From Phaeosaccion multiseriatum (Eukaryota; Ochrophyta, other classes), in assembly GCA_965112735.1 (NCBI GenBank), contig OZ218953.1, positions 4,898,001 through 4,962,000 of the forward strand: DNA of 64,000 nucleotides, given 5' to 3'. Positions 46,618 to 59,312 of the stretch are shown here, piece after piece. Numbering within the stretch: the stretch's first letter is position 1; the number at the start of each line of letters is the position of its first letter. Below the pieces are notes generated by a model that saw only the letters and a program-made list of their open reading frames with translations, made no database searches and was not told the DNA's origin. A program made the translations under genes and the position numbers.

Positions 46618-48246
46618 AAGGTCAGTCAGACGTAATGTGAGGGGGGGGCGGTGCCGACACTGTGGCACCGAAGTTGACACATTTGCTCGACAAAATGATG
46701 ACCGACCGACTGACTGACTGACAGACTGATTGGCTGACTGCTTTCCCTCACACATACATTGCCCTGTTTTCCGTGTCATGGTCCCTCCCCGCCATGCCCC
46801 CACAGAACGGGACTTTCCCTTCCCAAGAGAGTCTCCAAAGAGGGCTGGACTGGGCCTCTCTTCTGTCTCGCCATGCTGAAAAGCGCCTCTCGCCTCTTCT
46901 GTCTGCGAGCTGCCCAGAGCTCTACTTGCACGCCGCTGCTGTCCTGCCGAGGCTAGAGTTGTACCAGCGAGCCGAGGCTACGCTTGTACTACGACGTACG
47001 TGGGCACCAGGAGAGGGACACACGTTTGCACACACGTTTGCACGACACACATGGGGCTTGAGCCGCAACTCGTCTTGGTCACAACCACCCAGCGGGCAGG
47101 ACAGGGCGGGTGAGGGGCGGGTGAGGGGCGGGTGCTCGCAGCGGAGGGGGGACTCGCACTCCGACAGGTCATTCTTGCTGGCGACGGAGGCCGTACTCCA
47201 AAGGCGACAAGGGCAGAGCAGGAGCTGTGCAGCCAATCTCCGCGCAAGGCAGGGCTGTAAAGCCAGGGGCTGCCTGCGTCCAGAAGCGAGAAGCCTGCAA
47301 GAGGGAGACGCGGCGTTCAGCCAGAAGATGAAAGAGAGATGCTATTTGTCTGCTATAGCCGGCCTCAGCCGGTGTGCCATCAGCTATTTGCCGAGTGCCA
47401 GGCAGTCGCACCCTGCTTCTCTCGACCCCTTCCTTCCCTTCTCTTGCAAGGAGTGTATCGCCGTCTGGAGGCGAAAGGAATGGGTATTGGGGCCGAATAT
47501 GGGTGGTGTCGGGACCGAGATGCGACCCCACAGCAGACTACCCAGGAAGCGCAATCTCAAGGGGGAAGGGAGGGCCTATTCCAGAGGGCCAGTTCGCCAG
47601 CAAGATGTGTGATGGGCTTCGCACTGGGCCAGCCTACCAGCACGTTGTATCGCCTGATGCTGTGCTGTCAGGGGAATATAGGCCCCGGAGCAAGATACGT
47701 GCCCCCATATGAGTGATATATATCGGCCCGACTTGCATGTATCGGTCGGCTTCATTTTGTTGGGTAGAGGCGATCGGCGCGTGGGTAGTTGCATGTGTGC
47801 GTAAATGCGCGGCTGGCGTAGTGGGGAGAGAGGGAGGGATTGCTGCTTTGCTGCAGCGTTGGCAGAGGTGGTGCGAGGGTAGCGGAGAGAGGAGGGAGGG
47901 GAGAATGAAGGGAAAGATGGTGGGAGGGAGGAGTGAGTGAGGGAGAGGAAGGAGGGAAGGGACAGCTGGCAGCTATGAGCCATTGACGCATGCCATTATT
48001 TTGATTATTTGTCCCGAATAGCAGAGCCCGGAAGGTGCGGCTAGTTTGGCCAGCTCTTTTTTTACCCCGCACCCACACTGAAATTCGCATTAACTCTCCC
48101 GCCCGAAGCCGCCACCACCCCCCCATAATAATCCCCCCTCCCCCCACTCGGCCACCTGTAGGCTCCTTCTCACCGCCCAAAAGAGGATGCTGCGGTACGA
48201 GTCCTCCTCGCTGCGGGGAGGCGAGATCTAAGGACACAGGGCCGAG
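46618..48246. other. Long intergenic region, no gene supported
   Basis: 1.6 kb between the reductase gene and the Gln-rich protein gene. It contains a degenerate, inverted copy of the hairpin repeat (about 47341-47393), a GGCGGGTGAG triplication near 47105-47130 and GAGG-rich DNA at about 47880-47960. A 279-codon open frame (46773-47612) exists but looks like chance. The promoter of the gene at 48247 should be here. Confidence 0.5.
47341..47393. repeat. Interspersed hairpin repeat, locus D (inverted, decayed)
   Basis: Reads GCTATTTGTCTGCTATAGCC, GGCCTCAGCCGG, then TGTGCCATCAGCTATTTGCC. It is the reverse complement of the unit in loci A-C with several mismatches. Confidence 0.65.
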
Positions 48247-48486
48247 ATGGCGGGAGTGCGAGAAGAAGGGGAACAGGCTCGGCCGGAGGAGGAGGCGCCA
48301 CAGCAGCCGCAGAAGGAGGAGGAGGAGGAGCAAGACACACGCAGCGGCGGCAGTGGCAACGGGGCGAGGGGCTACCCCGCAGGCGGCATGACACCAGCAG
48401 CACCCACGGTGAGCTCTCATCGCGGGAGAGATAATATGGACCCCAGCCAGCTCTATAGACATATGCACCCGTATCATCATCAGCAC

Positions 48487-48530
<44 letters not shown>

Positions 48531-48568
48531 GCAGCAGCAGCAGCAGCACCATAAGCAGCAGCAGCAGC

Positions 48569-48611
<43 letters not shown>

Positions 48612-51600
48612 ATCAGAACAACAGCAGCAGCTGCTGCGGTCTCTGCCAGGCGCGGTTTCCTCCTTTTCGGACGGGGTTGATTTGCGCTTCGCGATGACAG
48701 CGGGCAGTTACTCGGCTCAAGCACCGCAGTATAGTTACGAGGGCGGCACCACGCGGCTTCAGCCAGGGGCCGCTGCGCGTGTACCGTATCCGCCGGCTTC
48801 ATCTCAGCAGCTATACCCTCTACAACCCTGGCCGCATCAGCAGCGGCAGTACCAGCCGCGGCTCTTCCAGAACGGGCAGCAGCTTCCGTACGGCTATTAC
48901 GACCATCAGCAGCCACAGCAGCAGCAGCCGCCGCTGCCATCTCAGTACAGCTACGAGGAGCAAAAGCCGCCATACGGCAGACTCCACCATCCACCTCCAT
49001 CTGCCCACAGCGCCTCTCTTGGGGGGGTTGTACAGCAAGCCTCTATGGGGAAAGGCCTAAGTGAAGGAGCAGCGGTAGGAGGAGGAGGAGGAGGAAGCGT
49101 CGGCAGCACCGCAATAGGAGGAGGGAGGGGAGGAGAAGGAGGGGGAGTTGGAGGAGGAGGGGTGGGAGCTCCGCAGAGGATTCCCTCATCATACGTCCGG
49201 CACGATCCTGGTTTGGGGGCCACCCCTCCGGCCGACACCTTGTCAGAAGCAGCGGGTGCAAAGAGGTAGGAAAGAGGGAGCGGGGAAGGTTGGTGGTGAA
49301 GGGGTTACAACATGACTGGACGAGCAGTGCAATGAAACGGATGGCCAATGATAAGTAGAGTGAGAGCTGGCCGTACCACTGCTTACTGCTCTCCCTCCCC
49401 CCCTGTTTTCTGCCTCTTCCCTCTCTCTGCCTGCCTCTCTCTCTCTCTATATATATATATATATTTCTCTGCCTCTCTCGTTCTCTCTGTCGGCCTATCT
49501 AATTCTATCTCATCTCTGCCCATCACTCTCTTTCTCTCTCGTTCTTCCTTATTTTGTTTTATTTTATTTTACTTTATTTTTGTCTCTCTCTACCTCTCTC
49601 TTTACCCCTCTCTCTCTATCCCTCTCTGCTCGCCAGGCGGAAAGTGGACGAGAGCGGCTCCTCTGCTCCGTTCGACTTGGACCCTCTGATGTGGGTCGTT
49701 TTCCAAAGAGGCGAGGTATGCACGGCAGTGGATTGTATATACAGAAACAGCGAGGATAAACGGTCCAAACGAAAGCACTATCATGGTAAGAACGGAGGGA
49801 GGGAGAGAGGGAGGGTGAGACGGAGGGAAGACGAAAAGAGCGCGGAAGGGAGGAAAGAGGAAAGCGGTGTCGTCGGGCGGCGCTCCTCCCCATACCTCGG
49901 GGCAGAGCAGTGCAACCCCTCCGATCCCTCCGATCCCTCCGATCTTAGGCTCTGAGCCTAGAGCGCATAGCACAGGCGCGGCCAATAGTCTTAAGCCTCC
50001 TGGCAATGAACCGCCCTTGCTGTCTCTCGCCTCTCTTGCTCCCGCTCATCTACGGTACCGTACCGCACTTGCGCGTGTACATTGACTCTGACTTTGACTT
50101 GCACCTGCACTCCTTCTACGTGTCATTAACTTGACTCTTTGCCCTGTGTCCCCCTCAGCCACATGTCAGCATGTACACAAGTCCGGCGTGGCCAGCGGCT
50201 TCCGATTTCACCACCACCAAATGGAGAAGATCAAGAAGCATCAGCGCAAGTGCCTGGTGAGTGAGTGAGCGCGTTGGAGTATGGAGCGAATTGGCTCGGT
50301 AGTCACAATTGGCTCGGTAGTCACAGGGAGTGAGTGAGTGAGTGCGTGAGAGGGTACGTGGATGAGTGAGTGGGTGAGTGGATGTGAGTGAGTGGGTGAG
50401 TGAGTGGGTGAGTGAGTGGGTAACTGAGTGGGTGAGTAAGTGACTGTCCAGCTGACTGACCGACTGACTGGCTGACTGACCGACCGACTGACTGACTGAC
50501 CCCTCCCCCCCCTTGGCCCCGCCCCACCCCCCCCCAATCCTGACGACCTCTGCTCACCTCTCACAGAAGCGCAGGTACGCCATCCCTCCAAAGGGCACGC
50601 CTCCCTCAGACCACCCCAGCATCCCAGCACGGTATATGCCCCAGCCGCCACAGCAGGGGGGCTTCGCACCTGGACACACCCACGGAGGCGGAGGGTTCTT
50701 TCTGGCAGGCCATCCCGGCGAGCCCTCTTCCTTCTCCCCATCACAAAGTGGCGGGGGTTGGGGAGGCTCAATGGGTGGACTGAGGCCCAATAATGGGACT
50801 GAGGCACACGCAGCGGGCGGCGGCGGCGGCGGCGGCGGCGGCGGCAGCGGCGGAGCGGGGGTTGGTTGGGGTGCGAGTGGGTTGGGGTTGGGTGGAGGTC
50901 GTTTCGGCACAGCACTACCGCCACATAGTGAGGTGACAGCTCCAGGGGACGGAGGGGGAGGGGGAAGAGGAGGAGAAAGGATGGGCGAGAGAGGTTACTT
51001 TCAGGCGCATCCACCAGGGCCTCACCTCAGTGGCCGTCTTGTCAGAGAATACGGAGAATTCCGGGGTCTCCCCATGTCGATAGCACCACCTGCCGACGCG
51101 AGGCAACCGCTAGAGGTCGGGGAGGGGGGGAGAGGAAGTATACAACTCGGGGCAGCAGCAGCAACAGTAGGAGGGGGAGGAGGAGGGTGGGGGGAAGGAA
51201 GAAGAGGAGCTGGAGGAAGAGGAGGATGGGGGGAAGACGGAGGAGCAGGAGGAAGAGGAGGAGCAGGAGCAGGAGCAGCAGCAGGAGGAGGAGGAGGATT
51301 AGGAGGAGCAGGAGCAGGAGGCGTAGGAGGAGGAGGAGGAGGAGGAGGAGGAGGAGGAGGAGGAGGAGTGGGCAGGGGAGGAGGGGGTGACCCGTCAACT
51401 TGGAGGGCATTGCCAGCACTTGCATCCCAGGAATCACAGCCTCCGCCCGGCCTGCAAGGCCCACGTCCGAGCGACTGCTGTAAGTGGGGAATGCAAACCC
51501 ATTGTACAGACCCGTCGTTAGAAACTCCTTCCCACCAGCGAAGTAACAGGGCTGAGTTGTGTCGATGCCATTGCGTGCGTCGCCTTGTTGTGAGACCTGT

Positions 51601-52342
51601 GATTGTGTGTGTCTTTGAAGCTTTCTGTGGGCTCTTGGGCTCAAGCAACCTGTCCCTCTTCCTGTACTTCAATCACTCACTTGTTCTCTCTGTCTCTCTC
51701 TGTCTCTCTCCCTCTCTCCCTCTCTCCCCTTCTCCCTCTCTCCTTCTCTTGCTCTCCCTGTCTCCCCGCCCCTCCCCCTCCCTCCCCCCCCCTCTCTCTC
51801 GCTCCTTCTCTCCCTCTCTCCCTCCCACCGTGCGTGCTCCCTCGTTAGCTTCATCGGAAGTGAAGAGAATGTTTCCAATACGGCCAGCGATTGCGGCTCG
51901 CGGAGACGGGACGGAAGGGTTGGATATGGCTGCGCCGGGCCATGAAAGGCGCCCGTCGAGAGAGGATGGACAGCAGCAGCAGAGTGTGGAACCGCTGAGG
52001 CAGAGTCTACCCTCGTCCTTACCCAACACCGAGGGAAAGGGTGCGGCGGATGATGATGGCCCCCAAGATGAACAGCCTACCGCGAGCGGCGAAAAGGAGG
52101 AGCGGAGTGGTGCTCCTGAGGGGCTCGCACAAGGTTCTGGTCGTGGTACTGATACTGGTGCTCCAGCAGTCGCTCCTGTCAGTACCGATGGCCGGGGGGA
52201 CAATGAGAATCCTATTGCAGAGATCGCCGAGGTGGATGCTGCTGGTGGGGGAAAGGGTGATGGGGAGGGCAAGGGTGAGGGCGAGGGTGTGGGTGCTGAT
52301 GCAACGAGTGGCAGAGGCCCGCAGCCCCAGCCAGAGCGCTAG
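48247..52342 (+). CDS. Gln/Gly-rich protein with a Cys/His-rich block
   Basis: Five exons: 48247-49265, 49637-49785, 50159-50256, 50567-51479, 51849-52342; 890 aa, phases consistent. Exon 1 encodes a poly-Gln-rich part (long CAG runs at 48489-48605) with many Tyr/Pro. Exons 2-3 encode a block of about 80 residues with CTAVDC, HYHG, ATCQHVH, FHHHQ and HQRKC, flanked by Lys/Arg runs; the spacing suggests metal binding and perhaps DNA binding, but it fits no zinc finger I can name. Exon 4 is Gly-rich with a long (GGA)n-coded poly-Gly run (51175-51370); exon 5 is acidic. The overall make-up resembles a transcription regulator; that is inference. Confidence 0.7.
48489..48606. repeat. (CAG)n repeats within coding exon
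   Basis: Several CAG runs coding for poly-Gln in exon 1 of the Gln/Gly-rich protein, with CGG, CAC and AAG interruptions. Confidence 0.95.
50257..50500. repeat. GAGT/GACT repeats at a splice donor
   Basis: Intron 3 of the Gln/Gly-rich protein gene opens GTGAGTGAGTGAG. After a 20-bp ATTGGCTCGGTAGTCACA duplication (about 50289-50325) it continues as GAGT, then GACT/GACC units. Confidence 0.9.
51175..51370. repeat. (GGA)n repeat within coding exon
   Basis: Long GGA/GCA-type trinucleotide tract coding for poly-Gly/Ala in exon 4 of the Gln/Gly-rich protein. Confidence 0.95.
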
Positions 52343-52812
52343 GAAGGAAGAGGCAATACGGTGGGGGGCGCGGTGACGAACTCACCTCTCCAAAATTTCT
52401 ATGTATTATTTGCTACTTACATATACAGTCCCTCGTGGAAGGAAGGGCGCCTAGCAAATGTCTCTCTTGAGTGGTGCGTGTGCGTGCGACACTTGCTTGT
52501 CGGCTTCCTTTCGCACCCTTAGCAGCAAAGCAAAAACCCTCTGCTGCACAATGAAGTGGTGCGAAACCGAAGAGATTTTGAGTTTTGAGGGGGATGGTGC
52601 GGTTAGACGTAGTTACTATAGACCAAGACAGTGGGGGGGGGGGGGTAGAAGTAGTTGCTATCGAGATGGGGAAAAAAACTAGACTTGAGCTTCTTCAGTT
52701 TTAGAGTTACTGTACTACTAGAAGGAGAAAAAGAAAAAAAAATCCGCGCTTACTGCTATCGCACTTCGTTCGCCGTGCCTCCTCCTCCACTGCCACTGCC
52801 ATCCATCTGGTG
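52343..52812. other. Convergent intergenic region, nothing seen
   Basis: Between the Gln/Gly-rich protein (+) and PPR-like (-) genes. It has a 13-G run near 52632-52645 and an A-rich patch near 52725-52742; no gene. Confidence 0.5.
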
Positions 52813-55800
52813 TTACGCTTCTATAATTTTGCGCTCCACGCCCACTCCTACGCTGAGCGCAGCCGCTGCCGCTGCTCGCTGCCTCTGCCCCTGCCCCTGC
52901 CCCTGCTCCTGCCACTGTTGCGTCTGCGCAAGACCTCCTTCTTGCCACTTCAGGAAATCCCTCCTCCGCGCCTCCTTCCGCCGCTCCTCAACCGCTGCGG
53001 TGACGGAGCGGTTGTAGCGCAGGAGAGACTTGCGGCGAGCTTCGCTCTTGAGCGCTCCCACTTGGGCTTCAAAGGCGTCGTATGCTTGCTCGGAGAGAAG
53101 CGTATACTCCTCAGCCTGGAAGTACAGAGAGAGGGGAGGGGAAGAAGGGAGGGAGGGGGGGGGAGGGGAGGGAGGGAGGGGAAGAGAGGGGGGGAGAGGG
53201 AGAGAGGGGAGGAGGGAGGGAGGGAAGGAGGGAAGAAGAGGGAGAGAGGGGGGAAATAGAGGGAGAGGAAAAGAGATAAAGTACAACATACAGCAAATTG
53301 AGGATCAGCAGAGAGAGAGGGAAGAAAAGGCAAGAGAAGAGGGGTCATACAAGGCAGTTCTGAATCGGGCAACCATTCATGTAACTGATGCAAACACCGC
53401 TCCACATGTCAAGCAATTGTCACGCACAAGCACCGTGTATGTACGTACCTCTCTATGGAAACCCCACTTCCGGTACACCTCTGCAGCGATCTGGTACGTG
53501 GTGTAGCGAGGTATGATTCGGTAATGGTTCATCTCCTGCAAGAGAGAGCATCGGGGGAGGGGGGGAGGCATGCGGCGTGAGACACGCACGGGGCCGGATG
53601 ACGACCACATACAGCAGAAGGAGGAGGAGAGGGAGTATGCCAGCAGCACGGCTATCGCACTTTGGAGAGGAGCAAGTAGCGCCATTCACTGCCTTCCACT
53701 GCCATCTGATACTCCCCGCACCTCCCCCGCCGTTTGCCAAACACGGGGAGTGCAGTCATGAGCAGCACTACAGTACCTGAAAGATTTGCTTGACCAGCGC
53801 AATGTCATTCTCTGCAGGAGTCGAACCCTGTATCACGTGGAGCACAAGGAGGTACGACTCCTCTGTCGGCACCACTCCAAGCTCTCTGTGCGGGTGGGGG
53901 GACAAGACGAACATCATCATCAGCATCATCAGCACCAGCAGTAGCCGTAGAGCAGCATCAGCAGCAGCAGCAACTGACCTCATGTGGTCCAAGATGGCAA
54001 ACGCCACTCCGACGCCTTTTCGTCCTGTGCTTCCTCCTCCTCTGGGGGTGCTTGGGGGAGTGCCTTCCCCACTCCCTTGCCTCAGCCTCCTTCGAGAATC
54101 GTTGACAAGTGCTCTGTCGTCACCCGGGGCCAAGATAGACAGACAGAGAAAAGGTGACGGACAAGGGAGAGAGAAGAGGAGGAGGAGGAGGAGGAAGGGG
54201 GGGGGGGTGGGGAAGAGTGTGGGGGGCATGTGAGCGGGGGGCTAACAATCGACGGGCGCAATCAATCGCCTGGAACAGACACTGCGAGAGGCCAAGCTAC
54301 AAGGAGGATATTGCATCCCCACCACCACAGTCACAATCTTTGGGTCCTTCGGGGCGCATCACGGGGAGCGAGGTGGAGCGTGATAATGATGGGGGAGAGA
54401 GAGAAACGAAAGGATGAGCGAAAGAGAGCGAGAGAAAGAGAGATAGAGAGCGAGAGAGAGGAAGAGATACACAGAGAGGGGGGGGGGGGTCGCAAAAAGC
54501 AATACCTTGTGGCCAGGAGGAGGGCGTTGAACGTGGCAATATTCCTCGTGAGGCCGAAGACTGCTTCGAGGGAATCGGCAATGCGGAAGGTTGCGGTCGC
54601 GTGCTGCGCATGGAGCAAGAGCAACGGGAGGGAGGAGAGAGTGGCTCATTCAACCACAGCAAAGGGCAAGAGAGAGAGGGGCCGCGGAAGGGTGCAGCGA
54701 AGGGAGGGGAGAGCAGCGCATTCAACCGCAGAGAAACCTCCAAAAAAAGCATGCTGTGCGTGGCATCGAACCCCAACCCTTCCACGGACTTGAACACTCG
54801 AAAGGAGGGAGGGAGGGAGGACAGACATACATACACGTACCTGTCTGCTGATTGCACAGCCGTACACCACCGCGTTGACTGCATCCAAGGGGACGGCGTC
54901 TCCGGCCCTGTGCATGTCCTCCTTCGCTCGGGGAGGGAAACGATTCATTCGTTCGTTCGTTCGTTCGTTCGGAGAGGGAAACAAGCGTTGGTAGGGTTGG
55001 GCAGGGTCGCGTTACAGAGGGAAGAGAGAGCACCAACCGACCGAACGAAGGACCGATCGACTCCAAGACTCCAGAGGCAATACCACGGTTACTGCCACGG
55101 CTCCTTGGTCGCAAGGTTGGCCAAGGTCAAGGGACACACAGCACGCACAGCTGCTTGACCTGTGGACCTGAACCCGTAACCAGTATGCCCCCATATGCCG
55201 TTAGAGGACATCGCCCCCTGTTTTCATCTCCATAACCTCGCTTCGTCTCTTGTCCCTGCCCCTGCCCCTGCCGCTGTCCTTGCCCCTTCGCGAGGCCTCT
55301 TCCACTCACCAGGGAAGCAAATGCCTCCTCCAGGGCCTTGAGCGAGACGGAGAGGGTCTTTCCAATCTCCTTCACGTCGTCTGTGTCAGCGCTGAAGCCT
55401 GCGCTATTGAGCTGCACCAAGCAGGCCAGAGCCTCTTGTCCCTGTGTGTGTGTGTGGGGGGGGGGGGGGGGGTTGGGGGGTTCGTTCCGTTTCGTTTCGT
55501 TTCGTTTCCGTTTCGTTTCGTTTCGTCCAAGACAACACAACCAACACACGTGCACATATGTAAGGAGGTGAGGTTGCAAGAAGCTCCACTCAGCATGTAC
55601 GTTACGTTATGTGTATAACACCTCTCTTCTCTTCTCAATGGGGCACTCGTCTTCGCCGCCGCAGATTTCTTTTTTCTGTCCCACTTTGCCCCGAGCCTCT
55701 ACGTGAGAGGCGAACGGCGTCAGTGTTCAAACATGACTGACTGACCTTTCCTCCTTTTGCAAGGGCCATAGTCATGAACCGATACTGTTTTTCCCCGTGG

Positions 55801-58800
55801 GTTTGCATCATACGCCATGCATCGGCTGCCAACGGCACTTCTCCACTGCGAAGGAAAGAAAGCAAAGCAAAGCAAAAGGGGGCAGGAGAGAGGAAGGAGT
55901 GAGCCAAGCGGAGGGAGGGAGGGCAGGGCGCTGATCGATAGAAGCATATGTGTAGCAAGAGGCCGCAACAGGAAGGAGCAAGAGGCAGGAGCAGGACGGA
56001 AGAGAGTAAGATTCCACCTCCGCCACTCCCCCACCATCCAACCTCAACAAGAGGTCAACAAGGGTCCCTTACGACGTCCGCACGCAGACACACACGCACA
56101 CACACACACATGCACGCACGCACTCACGTGAGAGCTGCACACTTGAGTACACTGTGGAGCTGCCCATCCGTGACGCCAAAGTTGCATTCACGCAGCACGT
56201 GCAGCATCTGATCGGCCACCTGGAGCAAGGGCGACGAGGAGAGAGAGAGAGAGAGAGGGGGGGGGGGGGGGGAGGGAGAGAGGAAGAACAAAGAAGCGCT
56301 GAGCGCTGCACAAGGAAGGATACAAGACACAGCCCCCCACTCTCCTTGTTGGAAAGCAAAGCAAAGCTAGGACCACGTAAGATGCTGAAGAAGAGAGGCT
56401 TAGCTCCCGTAGCATTGGAAGTGAGCAAGCCAAAGCCAACCATGTCGCCTCCGTGTCGTGTAATATGAGAGGAGGCAAGTGGTGGAGCCCTAATAGCAAA
56501 ATCTAAAATAGGTACGTAAGGGTATGTGCCATCACACTCCTTCTCTCTCCTCCTTTCATCTCTCTCACCTGTGCGTTTTGGAATTTGCAGGCTTGCAGCA
56601 TTACCCGCATAGCCAGCTTGGCCCCGGGCGTGAAGCCTGGAGACAGAGGAGCAGGACAGGAGCAGGCGGGCGGCGCGCGACATGGGCGTGTGTGTGTGTG
56701 TGCGTGTGTGTTTCTTCTCCCCGTAATGTAAGTAAATAAGTATGTAAGAGAAAACGCAGGAGACGACACCGCTACAGGAGCCCGGTCTCAGCCCCTAGCC
56801 CGGCACAGACAGAGAGGAGAGCACACACACCACCGCACACAATGCTCCCTTGCACCGTATCGATCGAATTATGGAATTTCGATATTATCAAAATGTGTCG
56901 ATATCACACTCTCTCGTACCTTCCTTGACTAAGTCCATCATGGCGTCCCTTGCCTCCTCCATGTTTCCCTCCCGGGCCATGAAGAGAAGGTAGGAAGCGA
57001 GGAACTCGTAGCCGCGCAGCACCGCCACAGTGCCAGTGTTCTTGTCAGTGTGAGTGCCAGTGGCAGCGTCAGGGTCAGTGTGCTCGATCTTGAGCGCCAG
57101 CTTCTGGTACCTGCTCTCCGCGTGTGGAGGCGGAGGAGGGGGAGGGAGGAAGAGGAGGAGAAGAAGGATAAGGAGGAGGAAAGCGAGAGGGGACGCAAGA
57201 GGAAATGAGTGAGTAGGCGCTGGGCGGACATGCACACACAAGATAGAAGCTTGTGGCGATTCGAAACCGCCTCAAGCGCCTGGGTCCTCTCAGACCGACG
57301 AGCAGGCAGAAGAGCCCCCCCCCCACTCCTCCAACGGCATTTCGCTATGACGTTGTGCGCCTCGCCCGTACTCGTTCGTCCCTTCCTCACCACTCCTGTG
57401 CCTTGGTCATATCTTGGGCGGCGATGGCCGTGAGCACCACCATCATCATCATGGGAGGCTCGAGACAAGTCTCCGGGTCCAACCCCGCCTGAGGAAGTGA
57501 GCGAAGCGCAAAACACGCATACGCACATACATAAAGAACAGAACCAGAGAGAGGGAGAGAGAAGAGAGAGAGACAGGGAGATTCAGGGAAATACACACAC
57601 ACAAACAGAGAGAAGAGAGAGAGACAGGGAGATTCAGGGAAATACACACACAAACAGACTGAGAGAGAGAGCTGAGATCTGCTTCTATATGCCCTTACTT
57701 TCTTTCCACCCCCGCCCGCCCTTGAAAGGAACAAAGCTCCTCAACCCCACCCTACGCACCATTGCGAGCCCCTTCTCGGCTCCGCTGATATCTCCCTGCA
57801 GCCACTTGCAGCGAAGGAACAGCGTCACGTGCACAGGGAGTAGCGCCGTGGCCTTCTCCCACCCAAACCCCTCCATCCGGTTGTAGTGGCTATTGCGGCG
57901 CTTGGCTAGACCACTTGAGGGATAGAGTGCTGTGGTGCCACCACCAGTGGCTGCCTGGACTAGATGGGCGAAGACGTCGGAGGAGCCTGCCTGAGGACAA
58001 GAGGCGGACGAGGGCTGAAGAGGCTGACGGGACATGTGTGCCAACAGAAGGGCGGAGTATGTGTCCGATGAGAGAGCAACACGCGATCCGGAGTCCTCCT
58101 CCAGCCTAGAGATGTCCTGTCACAGAAAAAGAGACACGGAACAGGGGGGGGATGGGTTGAGAGACGAAGGAGAAGGAGAAGGAGGAGGAGGAGGAGGAGG
58201 AGGAGGAGGAGGGGGAGGAGGAGGAGGAGGGGGAGGAGGAGGGGGAGGAGGAGGGGGAGGAGGAGGAGGAGGAGGAGGGAGGAGGAGGAGAAGGAGGAAG
58301 AGGAGCAGGGAGGGGGAGAGGTAGGCGGGACGGCCTCACATGCACACACACACCTGCCACACACGTTGGATAGCACGCATCCGTCCGGTGGACTGGAAGT
58401 TCCATTTGTCCGAACACTTGTCGGCTCGGAGCAGCACCTCCTGTGGGCACAAGGGACCCCACCCCCGATGAGGCACATGGACAGATGACCAGTAACAGCA
58501 ACGAGGAACGCAAAGAAAAAGGGGGAGGGGAGGAGATTTAAGTTTGGGCCAATGTGTACAGAAGATTGGATGCACGAGGAAAGGAACGAGGAAGCGGGGA
58601 GGAGGAGGAGAAGAAGAAGAAGAAGAGAAGAAGAAGAAGAAGAAGAAGAAGAAGAAGAAGAAGAAGAAGAAGAAGAGCAGAAGCCCCGTGACGTGGGAAT
58701 AGTCCCGCATCTGCCCCGGCTTGGATCCAAAGAGTCTCCCCCTCACGCTCAAAGGAAAGAGAGACCAAGTCAAGTGTCACACCATAGAGCGGCAAGCGAG

Positions 58801-59274
58801 AGGCAAAGAGCATGCTTGTTTGGGTGGCGCAGTGGACAGCAGACACTGCAATGAGAGGATGGGATGGTAGCGGATGGTAGCACGCTGCCGTAGCTTCGGC
58901 AGCTTTCTCTTAACCCATTTCACCTCTCACCTCTGGTCTTCTAGCTTGACGGGGTCTTGATGCATAGTGCATGCCTGGGTGCGTCCTGAGCCCATCAGCC
59001 CGCTGCTCTACTCCGGTCGCCCTCGTCTCAGTACTCTGGGGATCGCTGTGGGCAGTGACGCCGCTCGTCCTCCTCCTGTTGTTGCTGCTGCTGGTGGTGC
59101 GGCTGTTGCTGTTACTCACGGGGTCGCCATGGCGGTTCCTTCTCACACCCACCCTGCTAACCAGTCCTTTCTTGTGGTAGCCGTACGACGCGGGATCGCC
59201 AACGAGGTTCTGCATGGGTACATCTGGCGGGCCGGGGAAACCAAGCCCCTCACCCCCCTCGAGGTCACTCCCGA

Positions 59275-59312
<38 letters not shown>

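Noticed and set aside
46773-47612. 279-codon plus-strand open frame
   Set aside because: Arg/Ser/Cys-rich, no recognisable motif, crosses the hairpin repeat copy; a chance frame in GC-rich DNA is more likely.
48170-49000. Minus-strand open frame with poly-Ala
   Set aside because: Shadow of the CAG repeats in the Gln-rich exon.
54755-54790. tRNA T-arm-like GGCATCGAACCCCAACCC
   Set aside because: No cloverleaf can be drawn around it.
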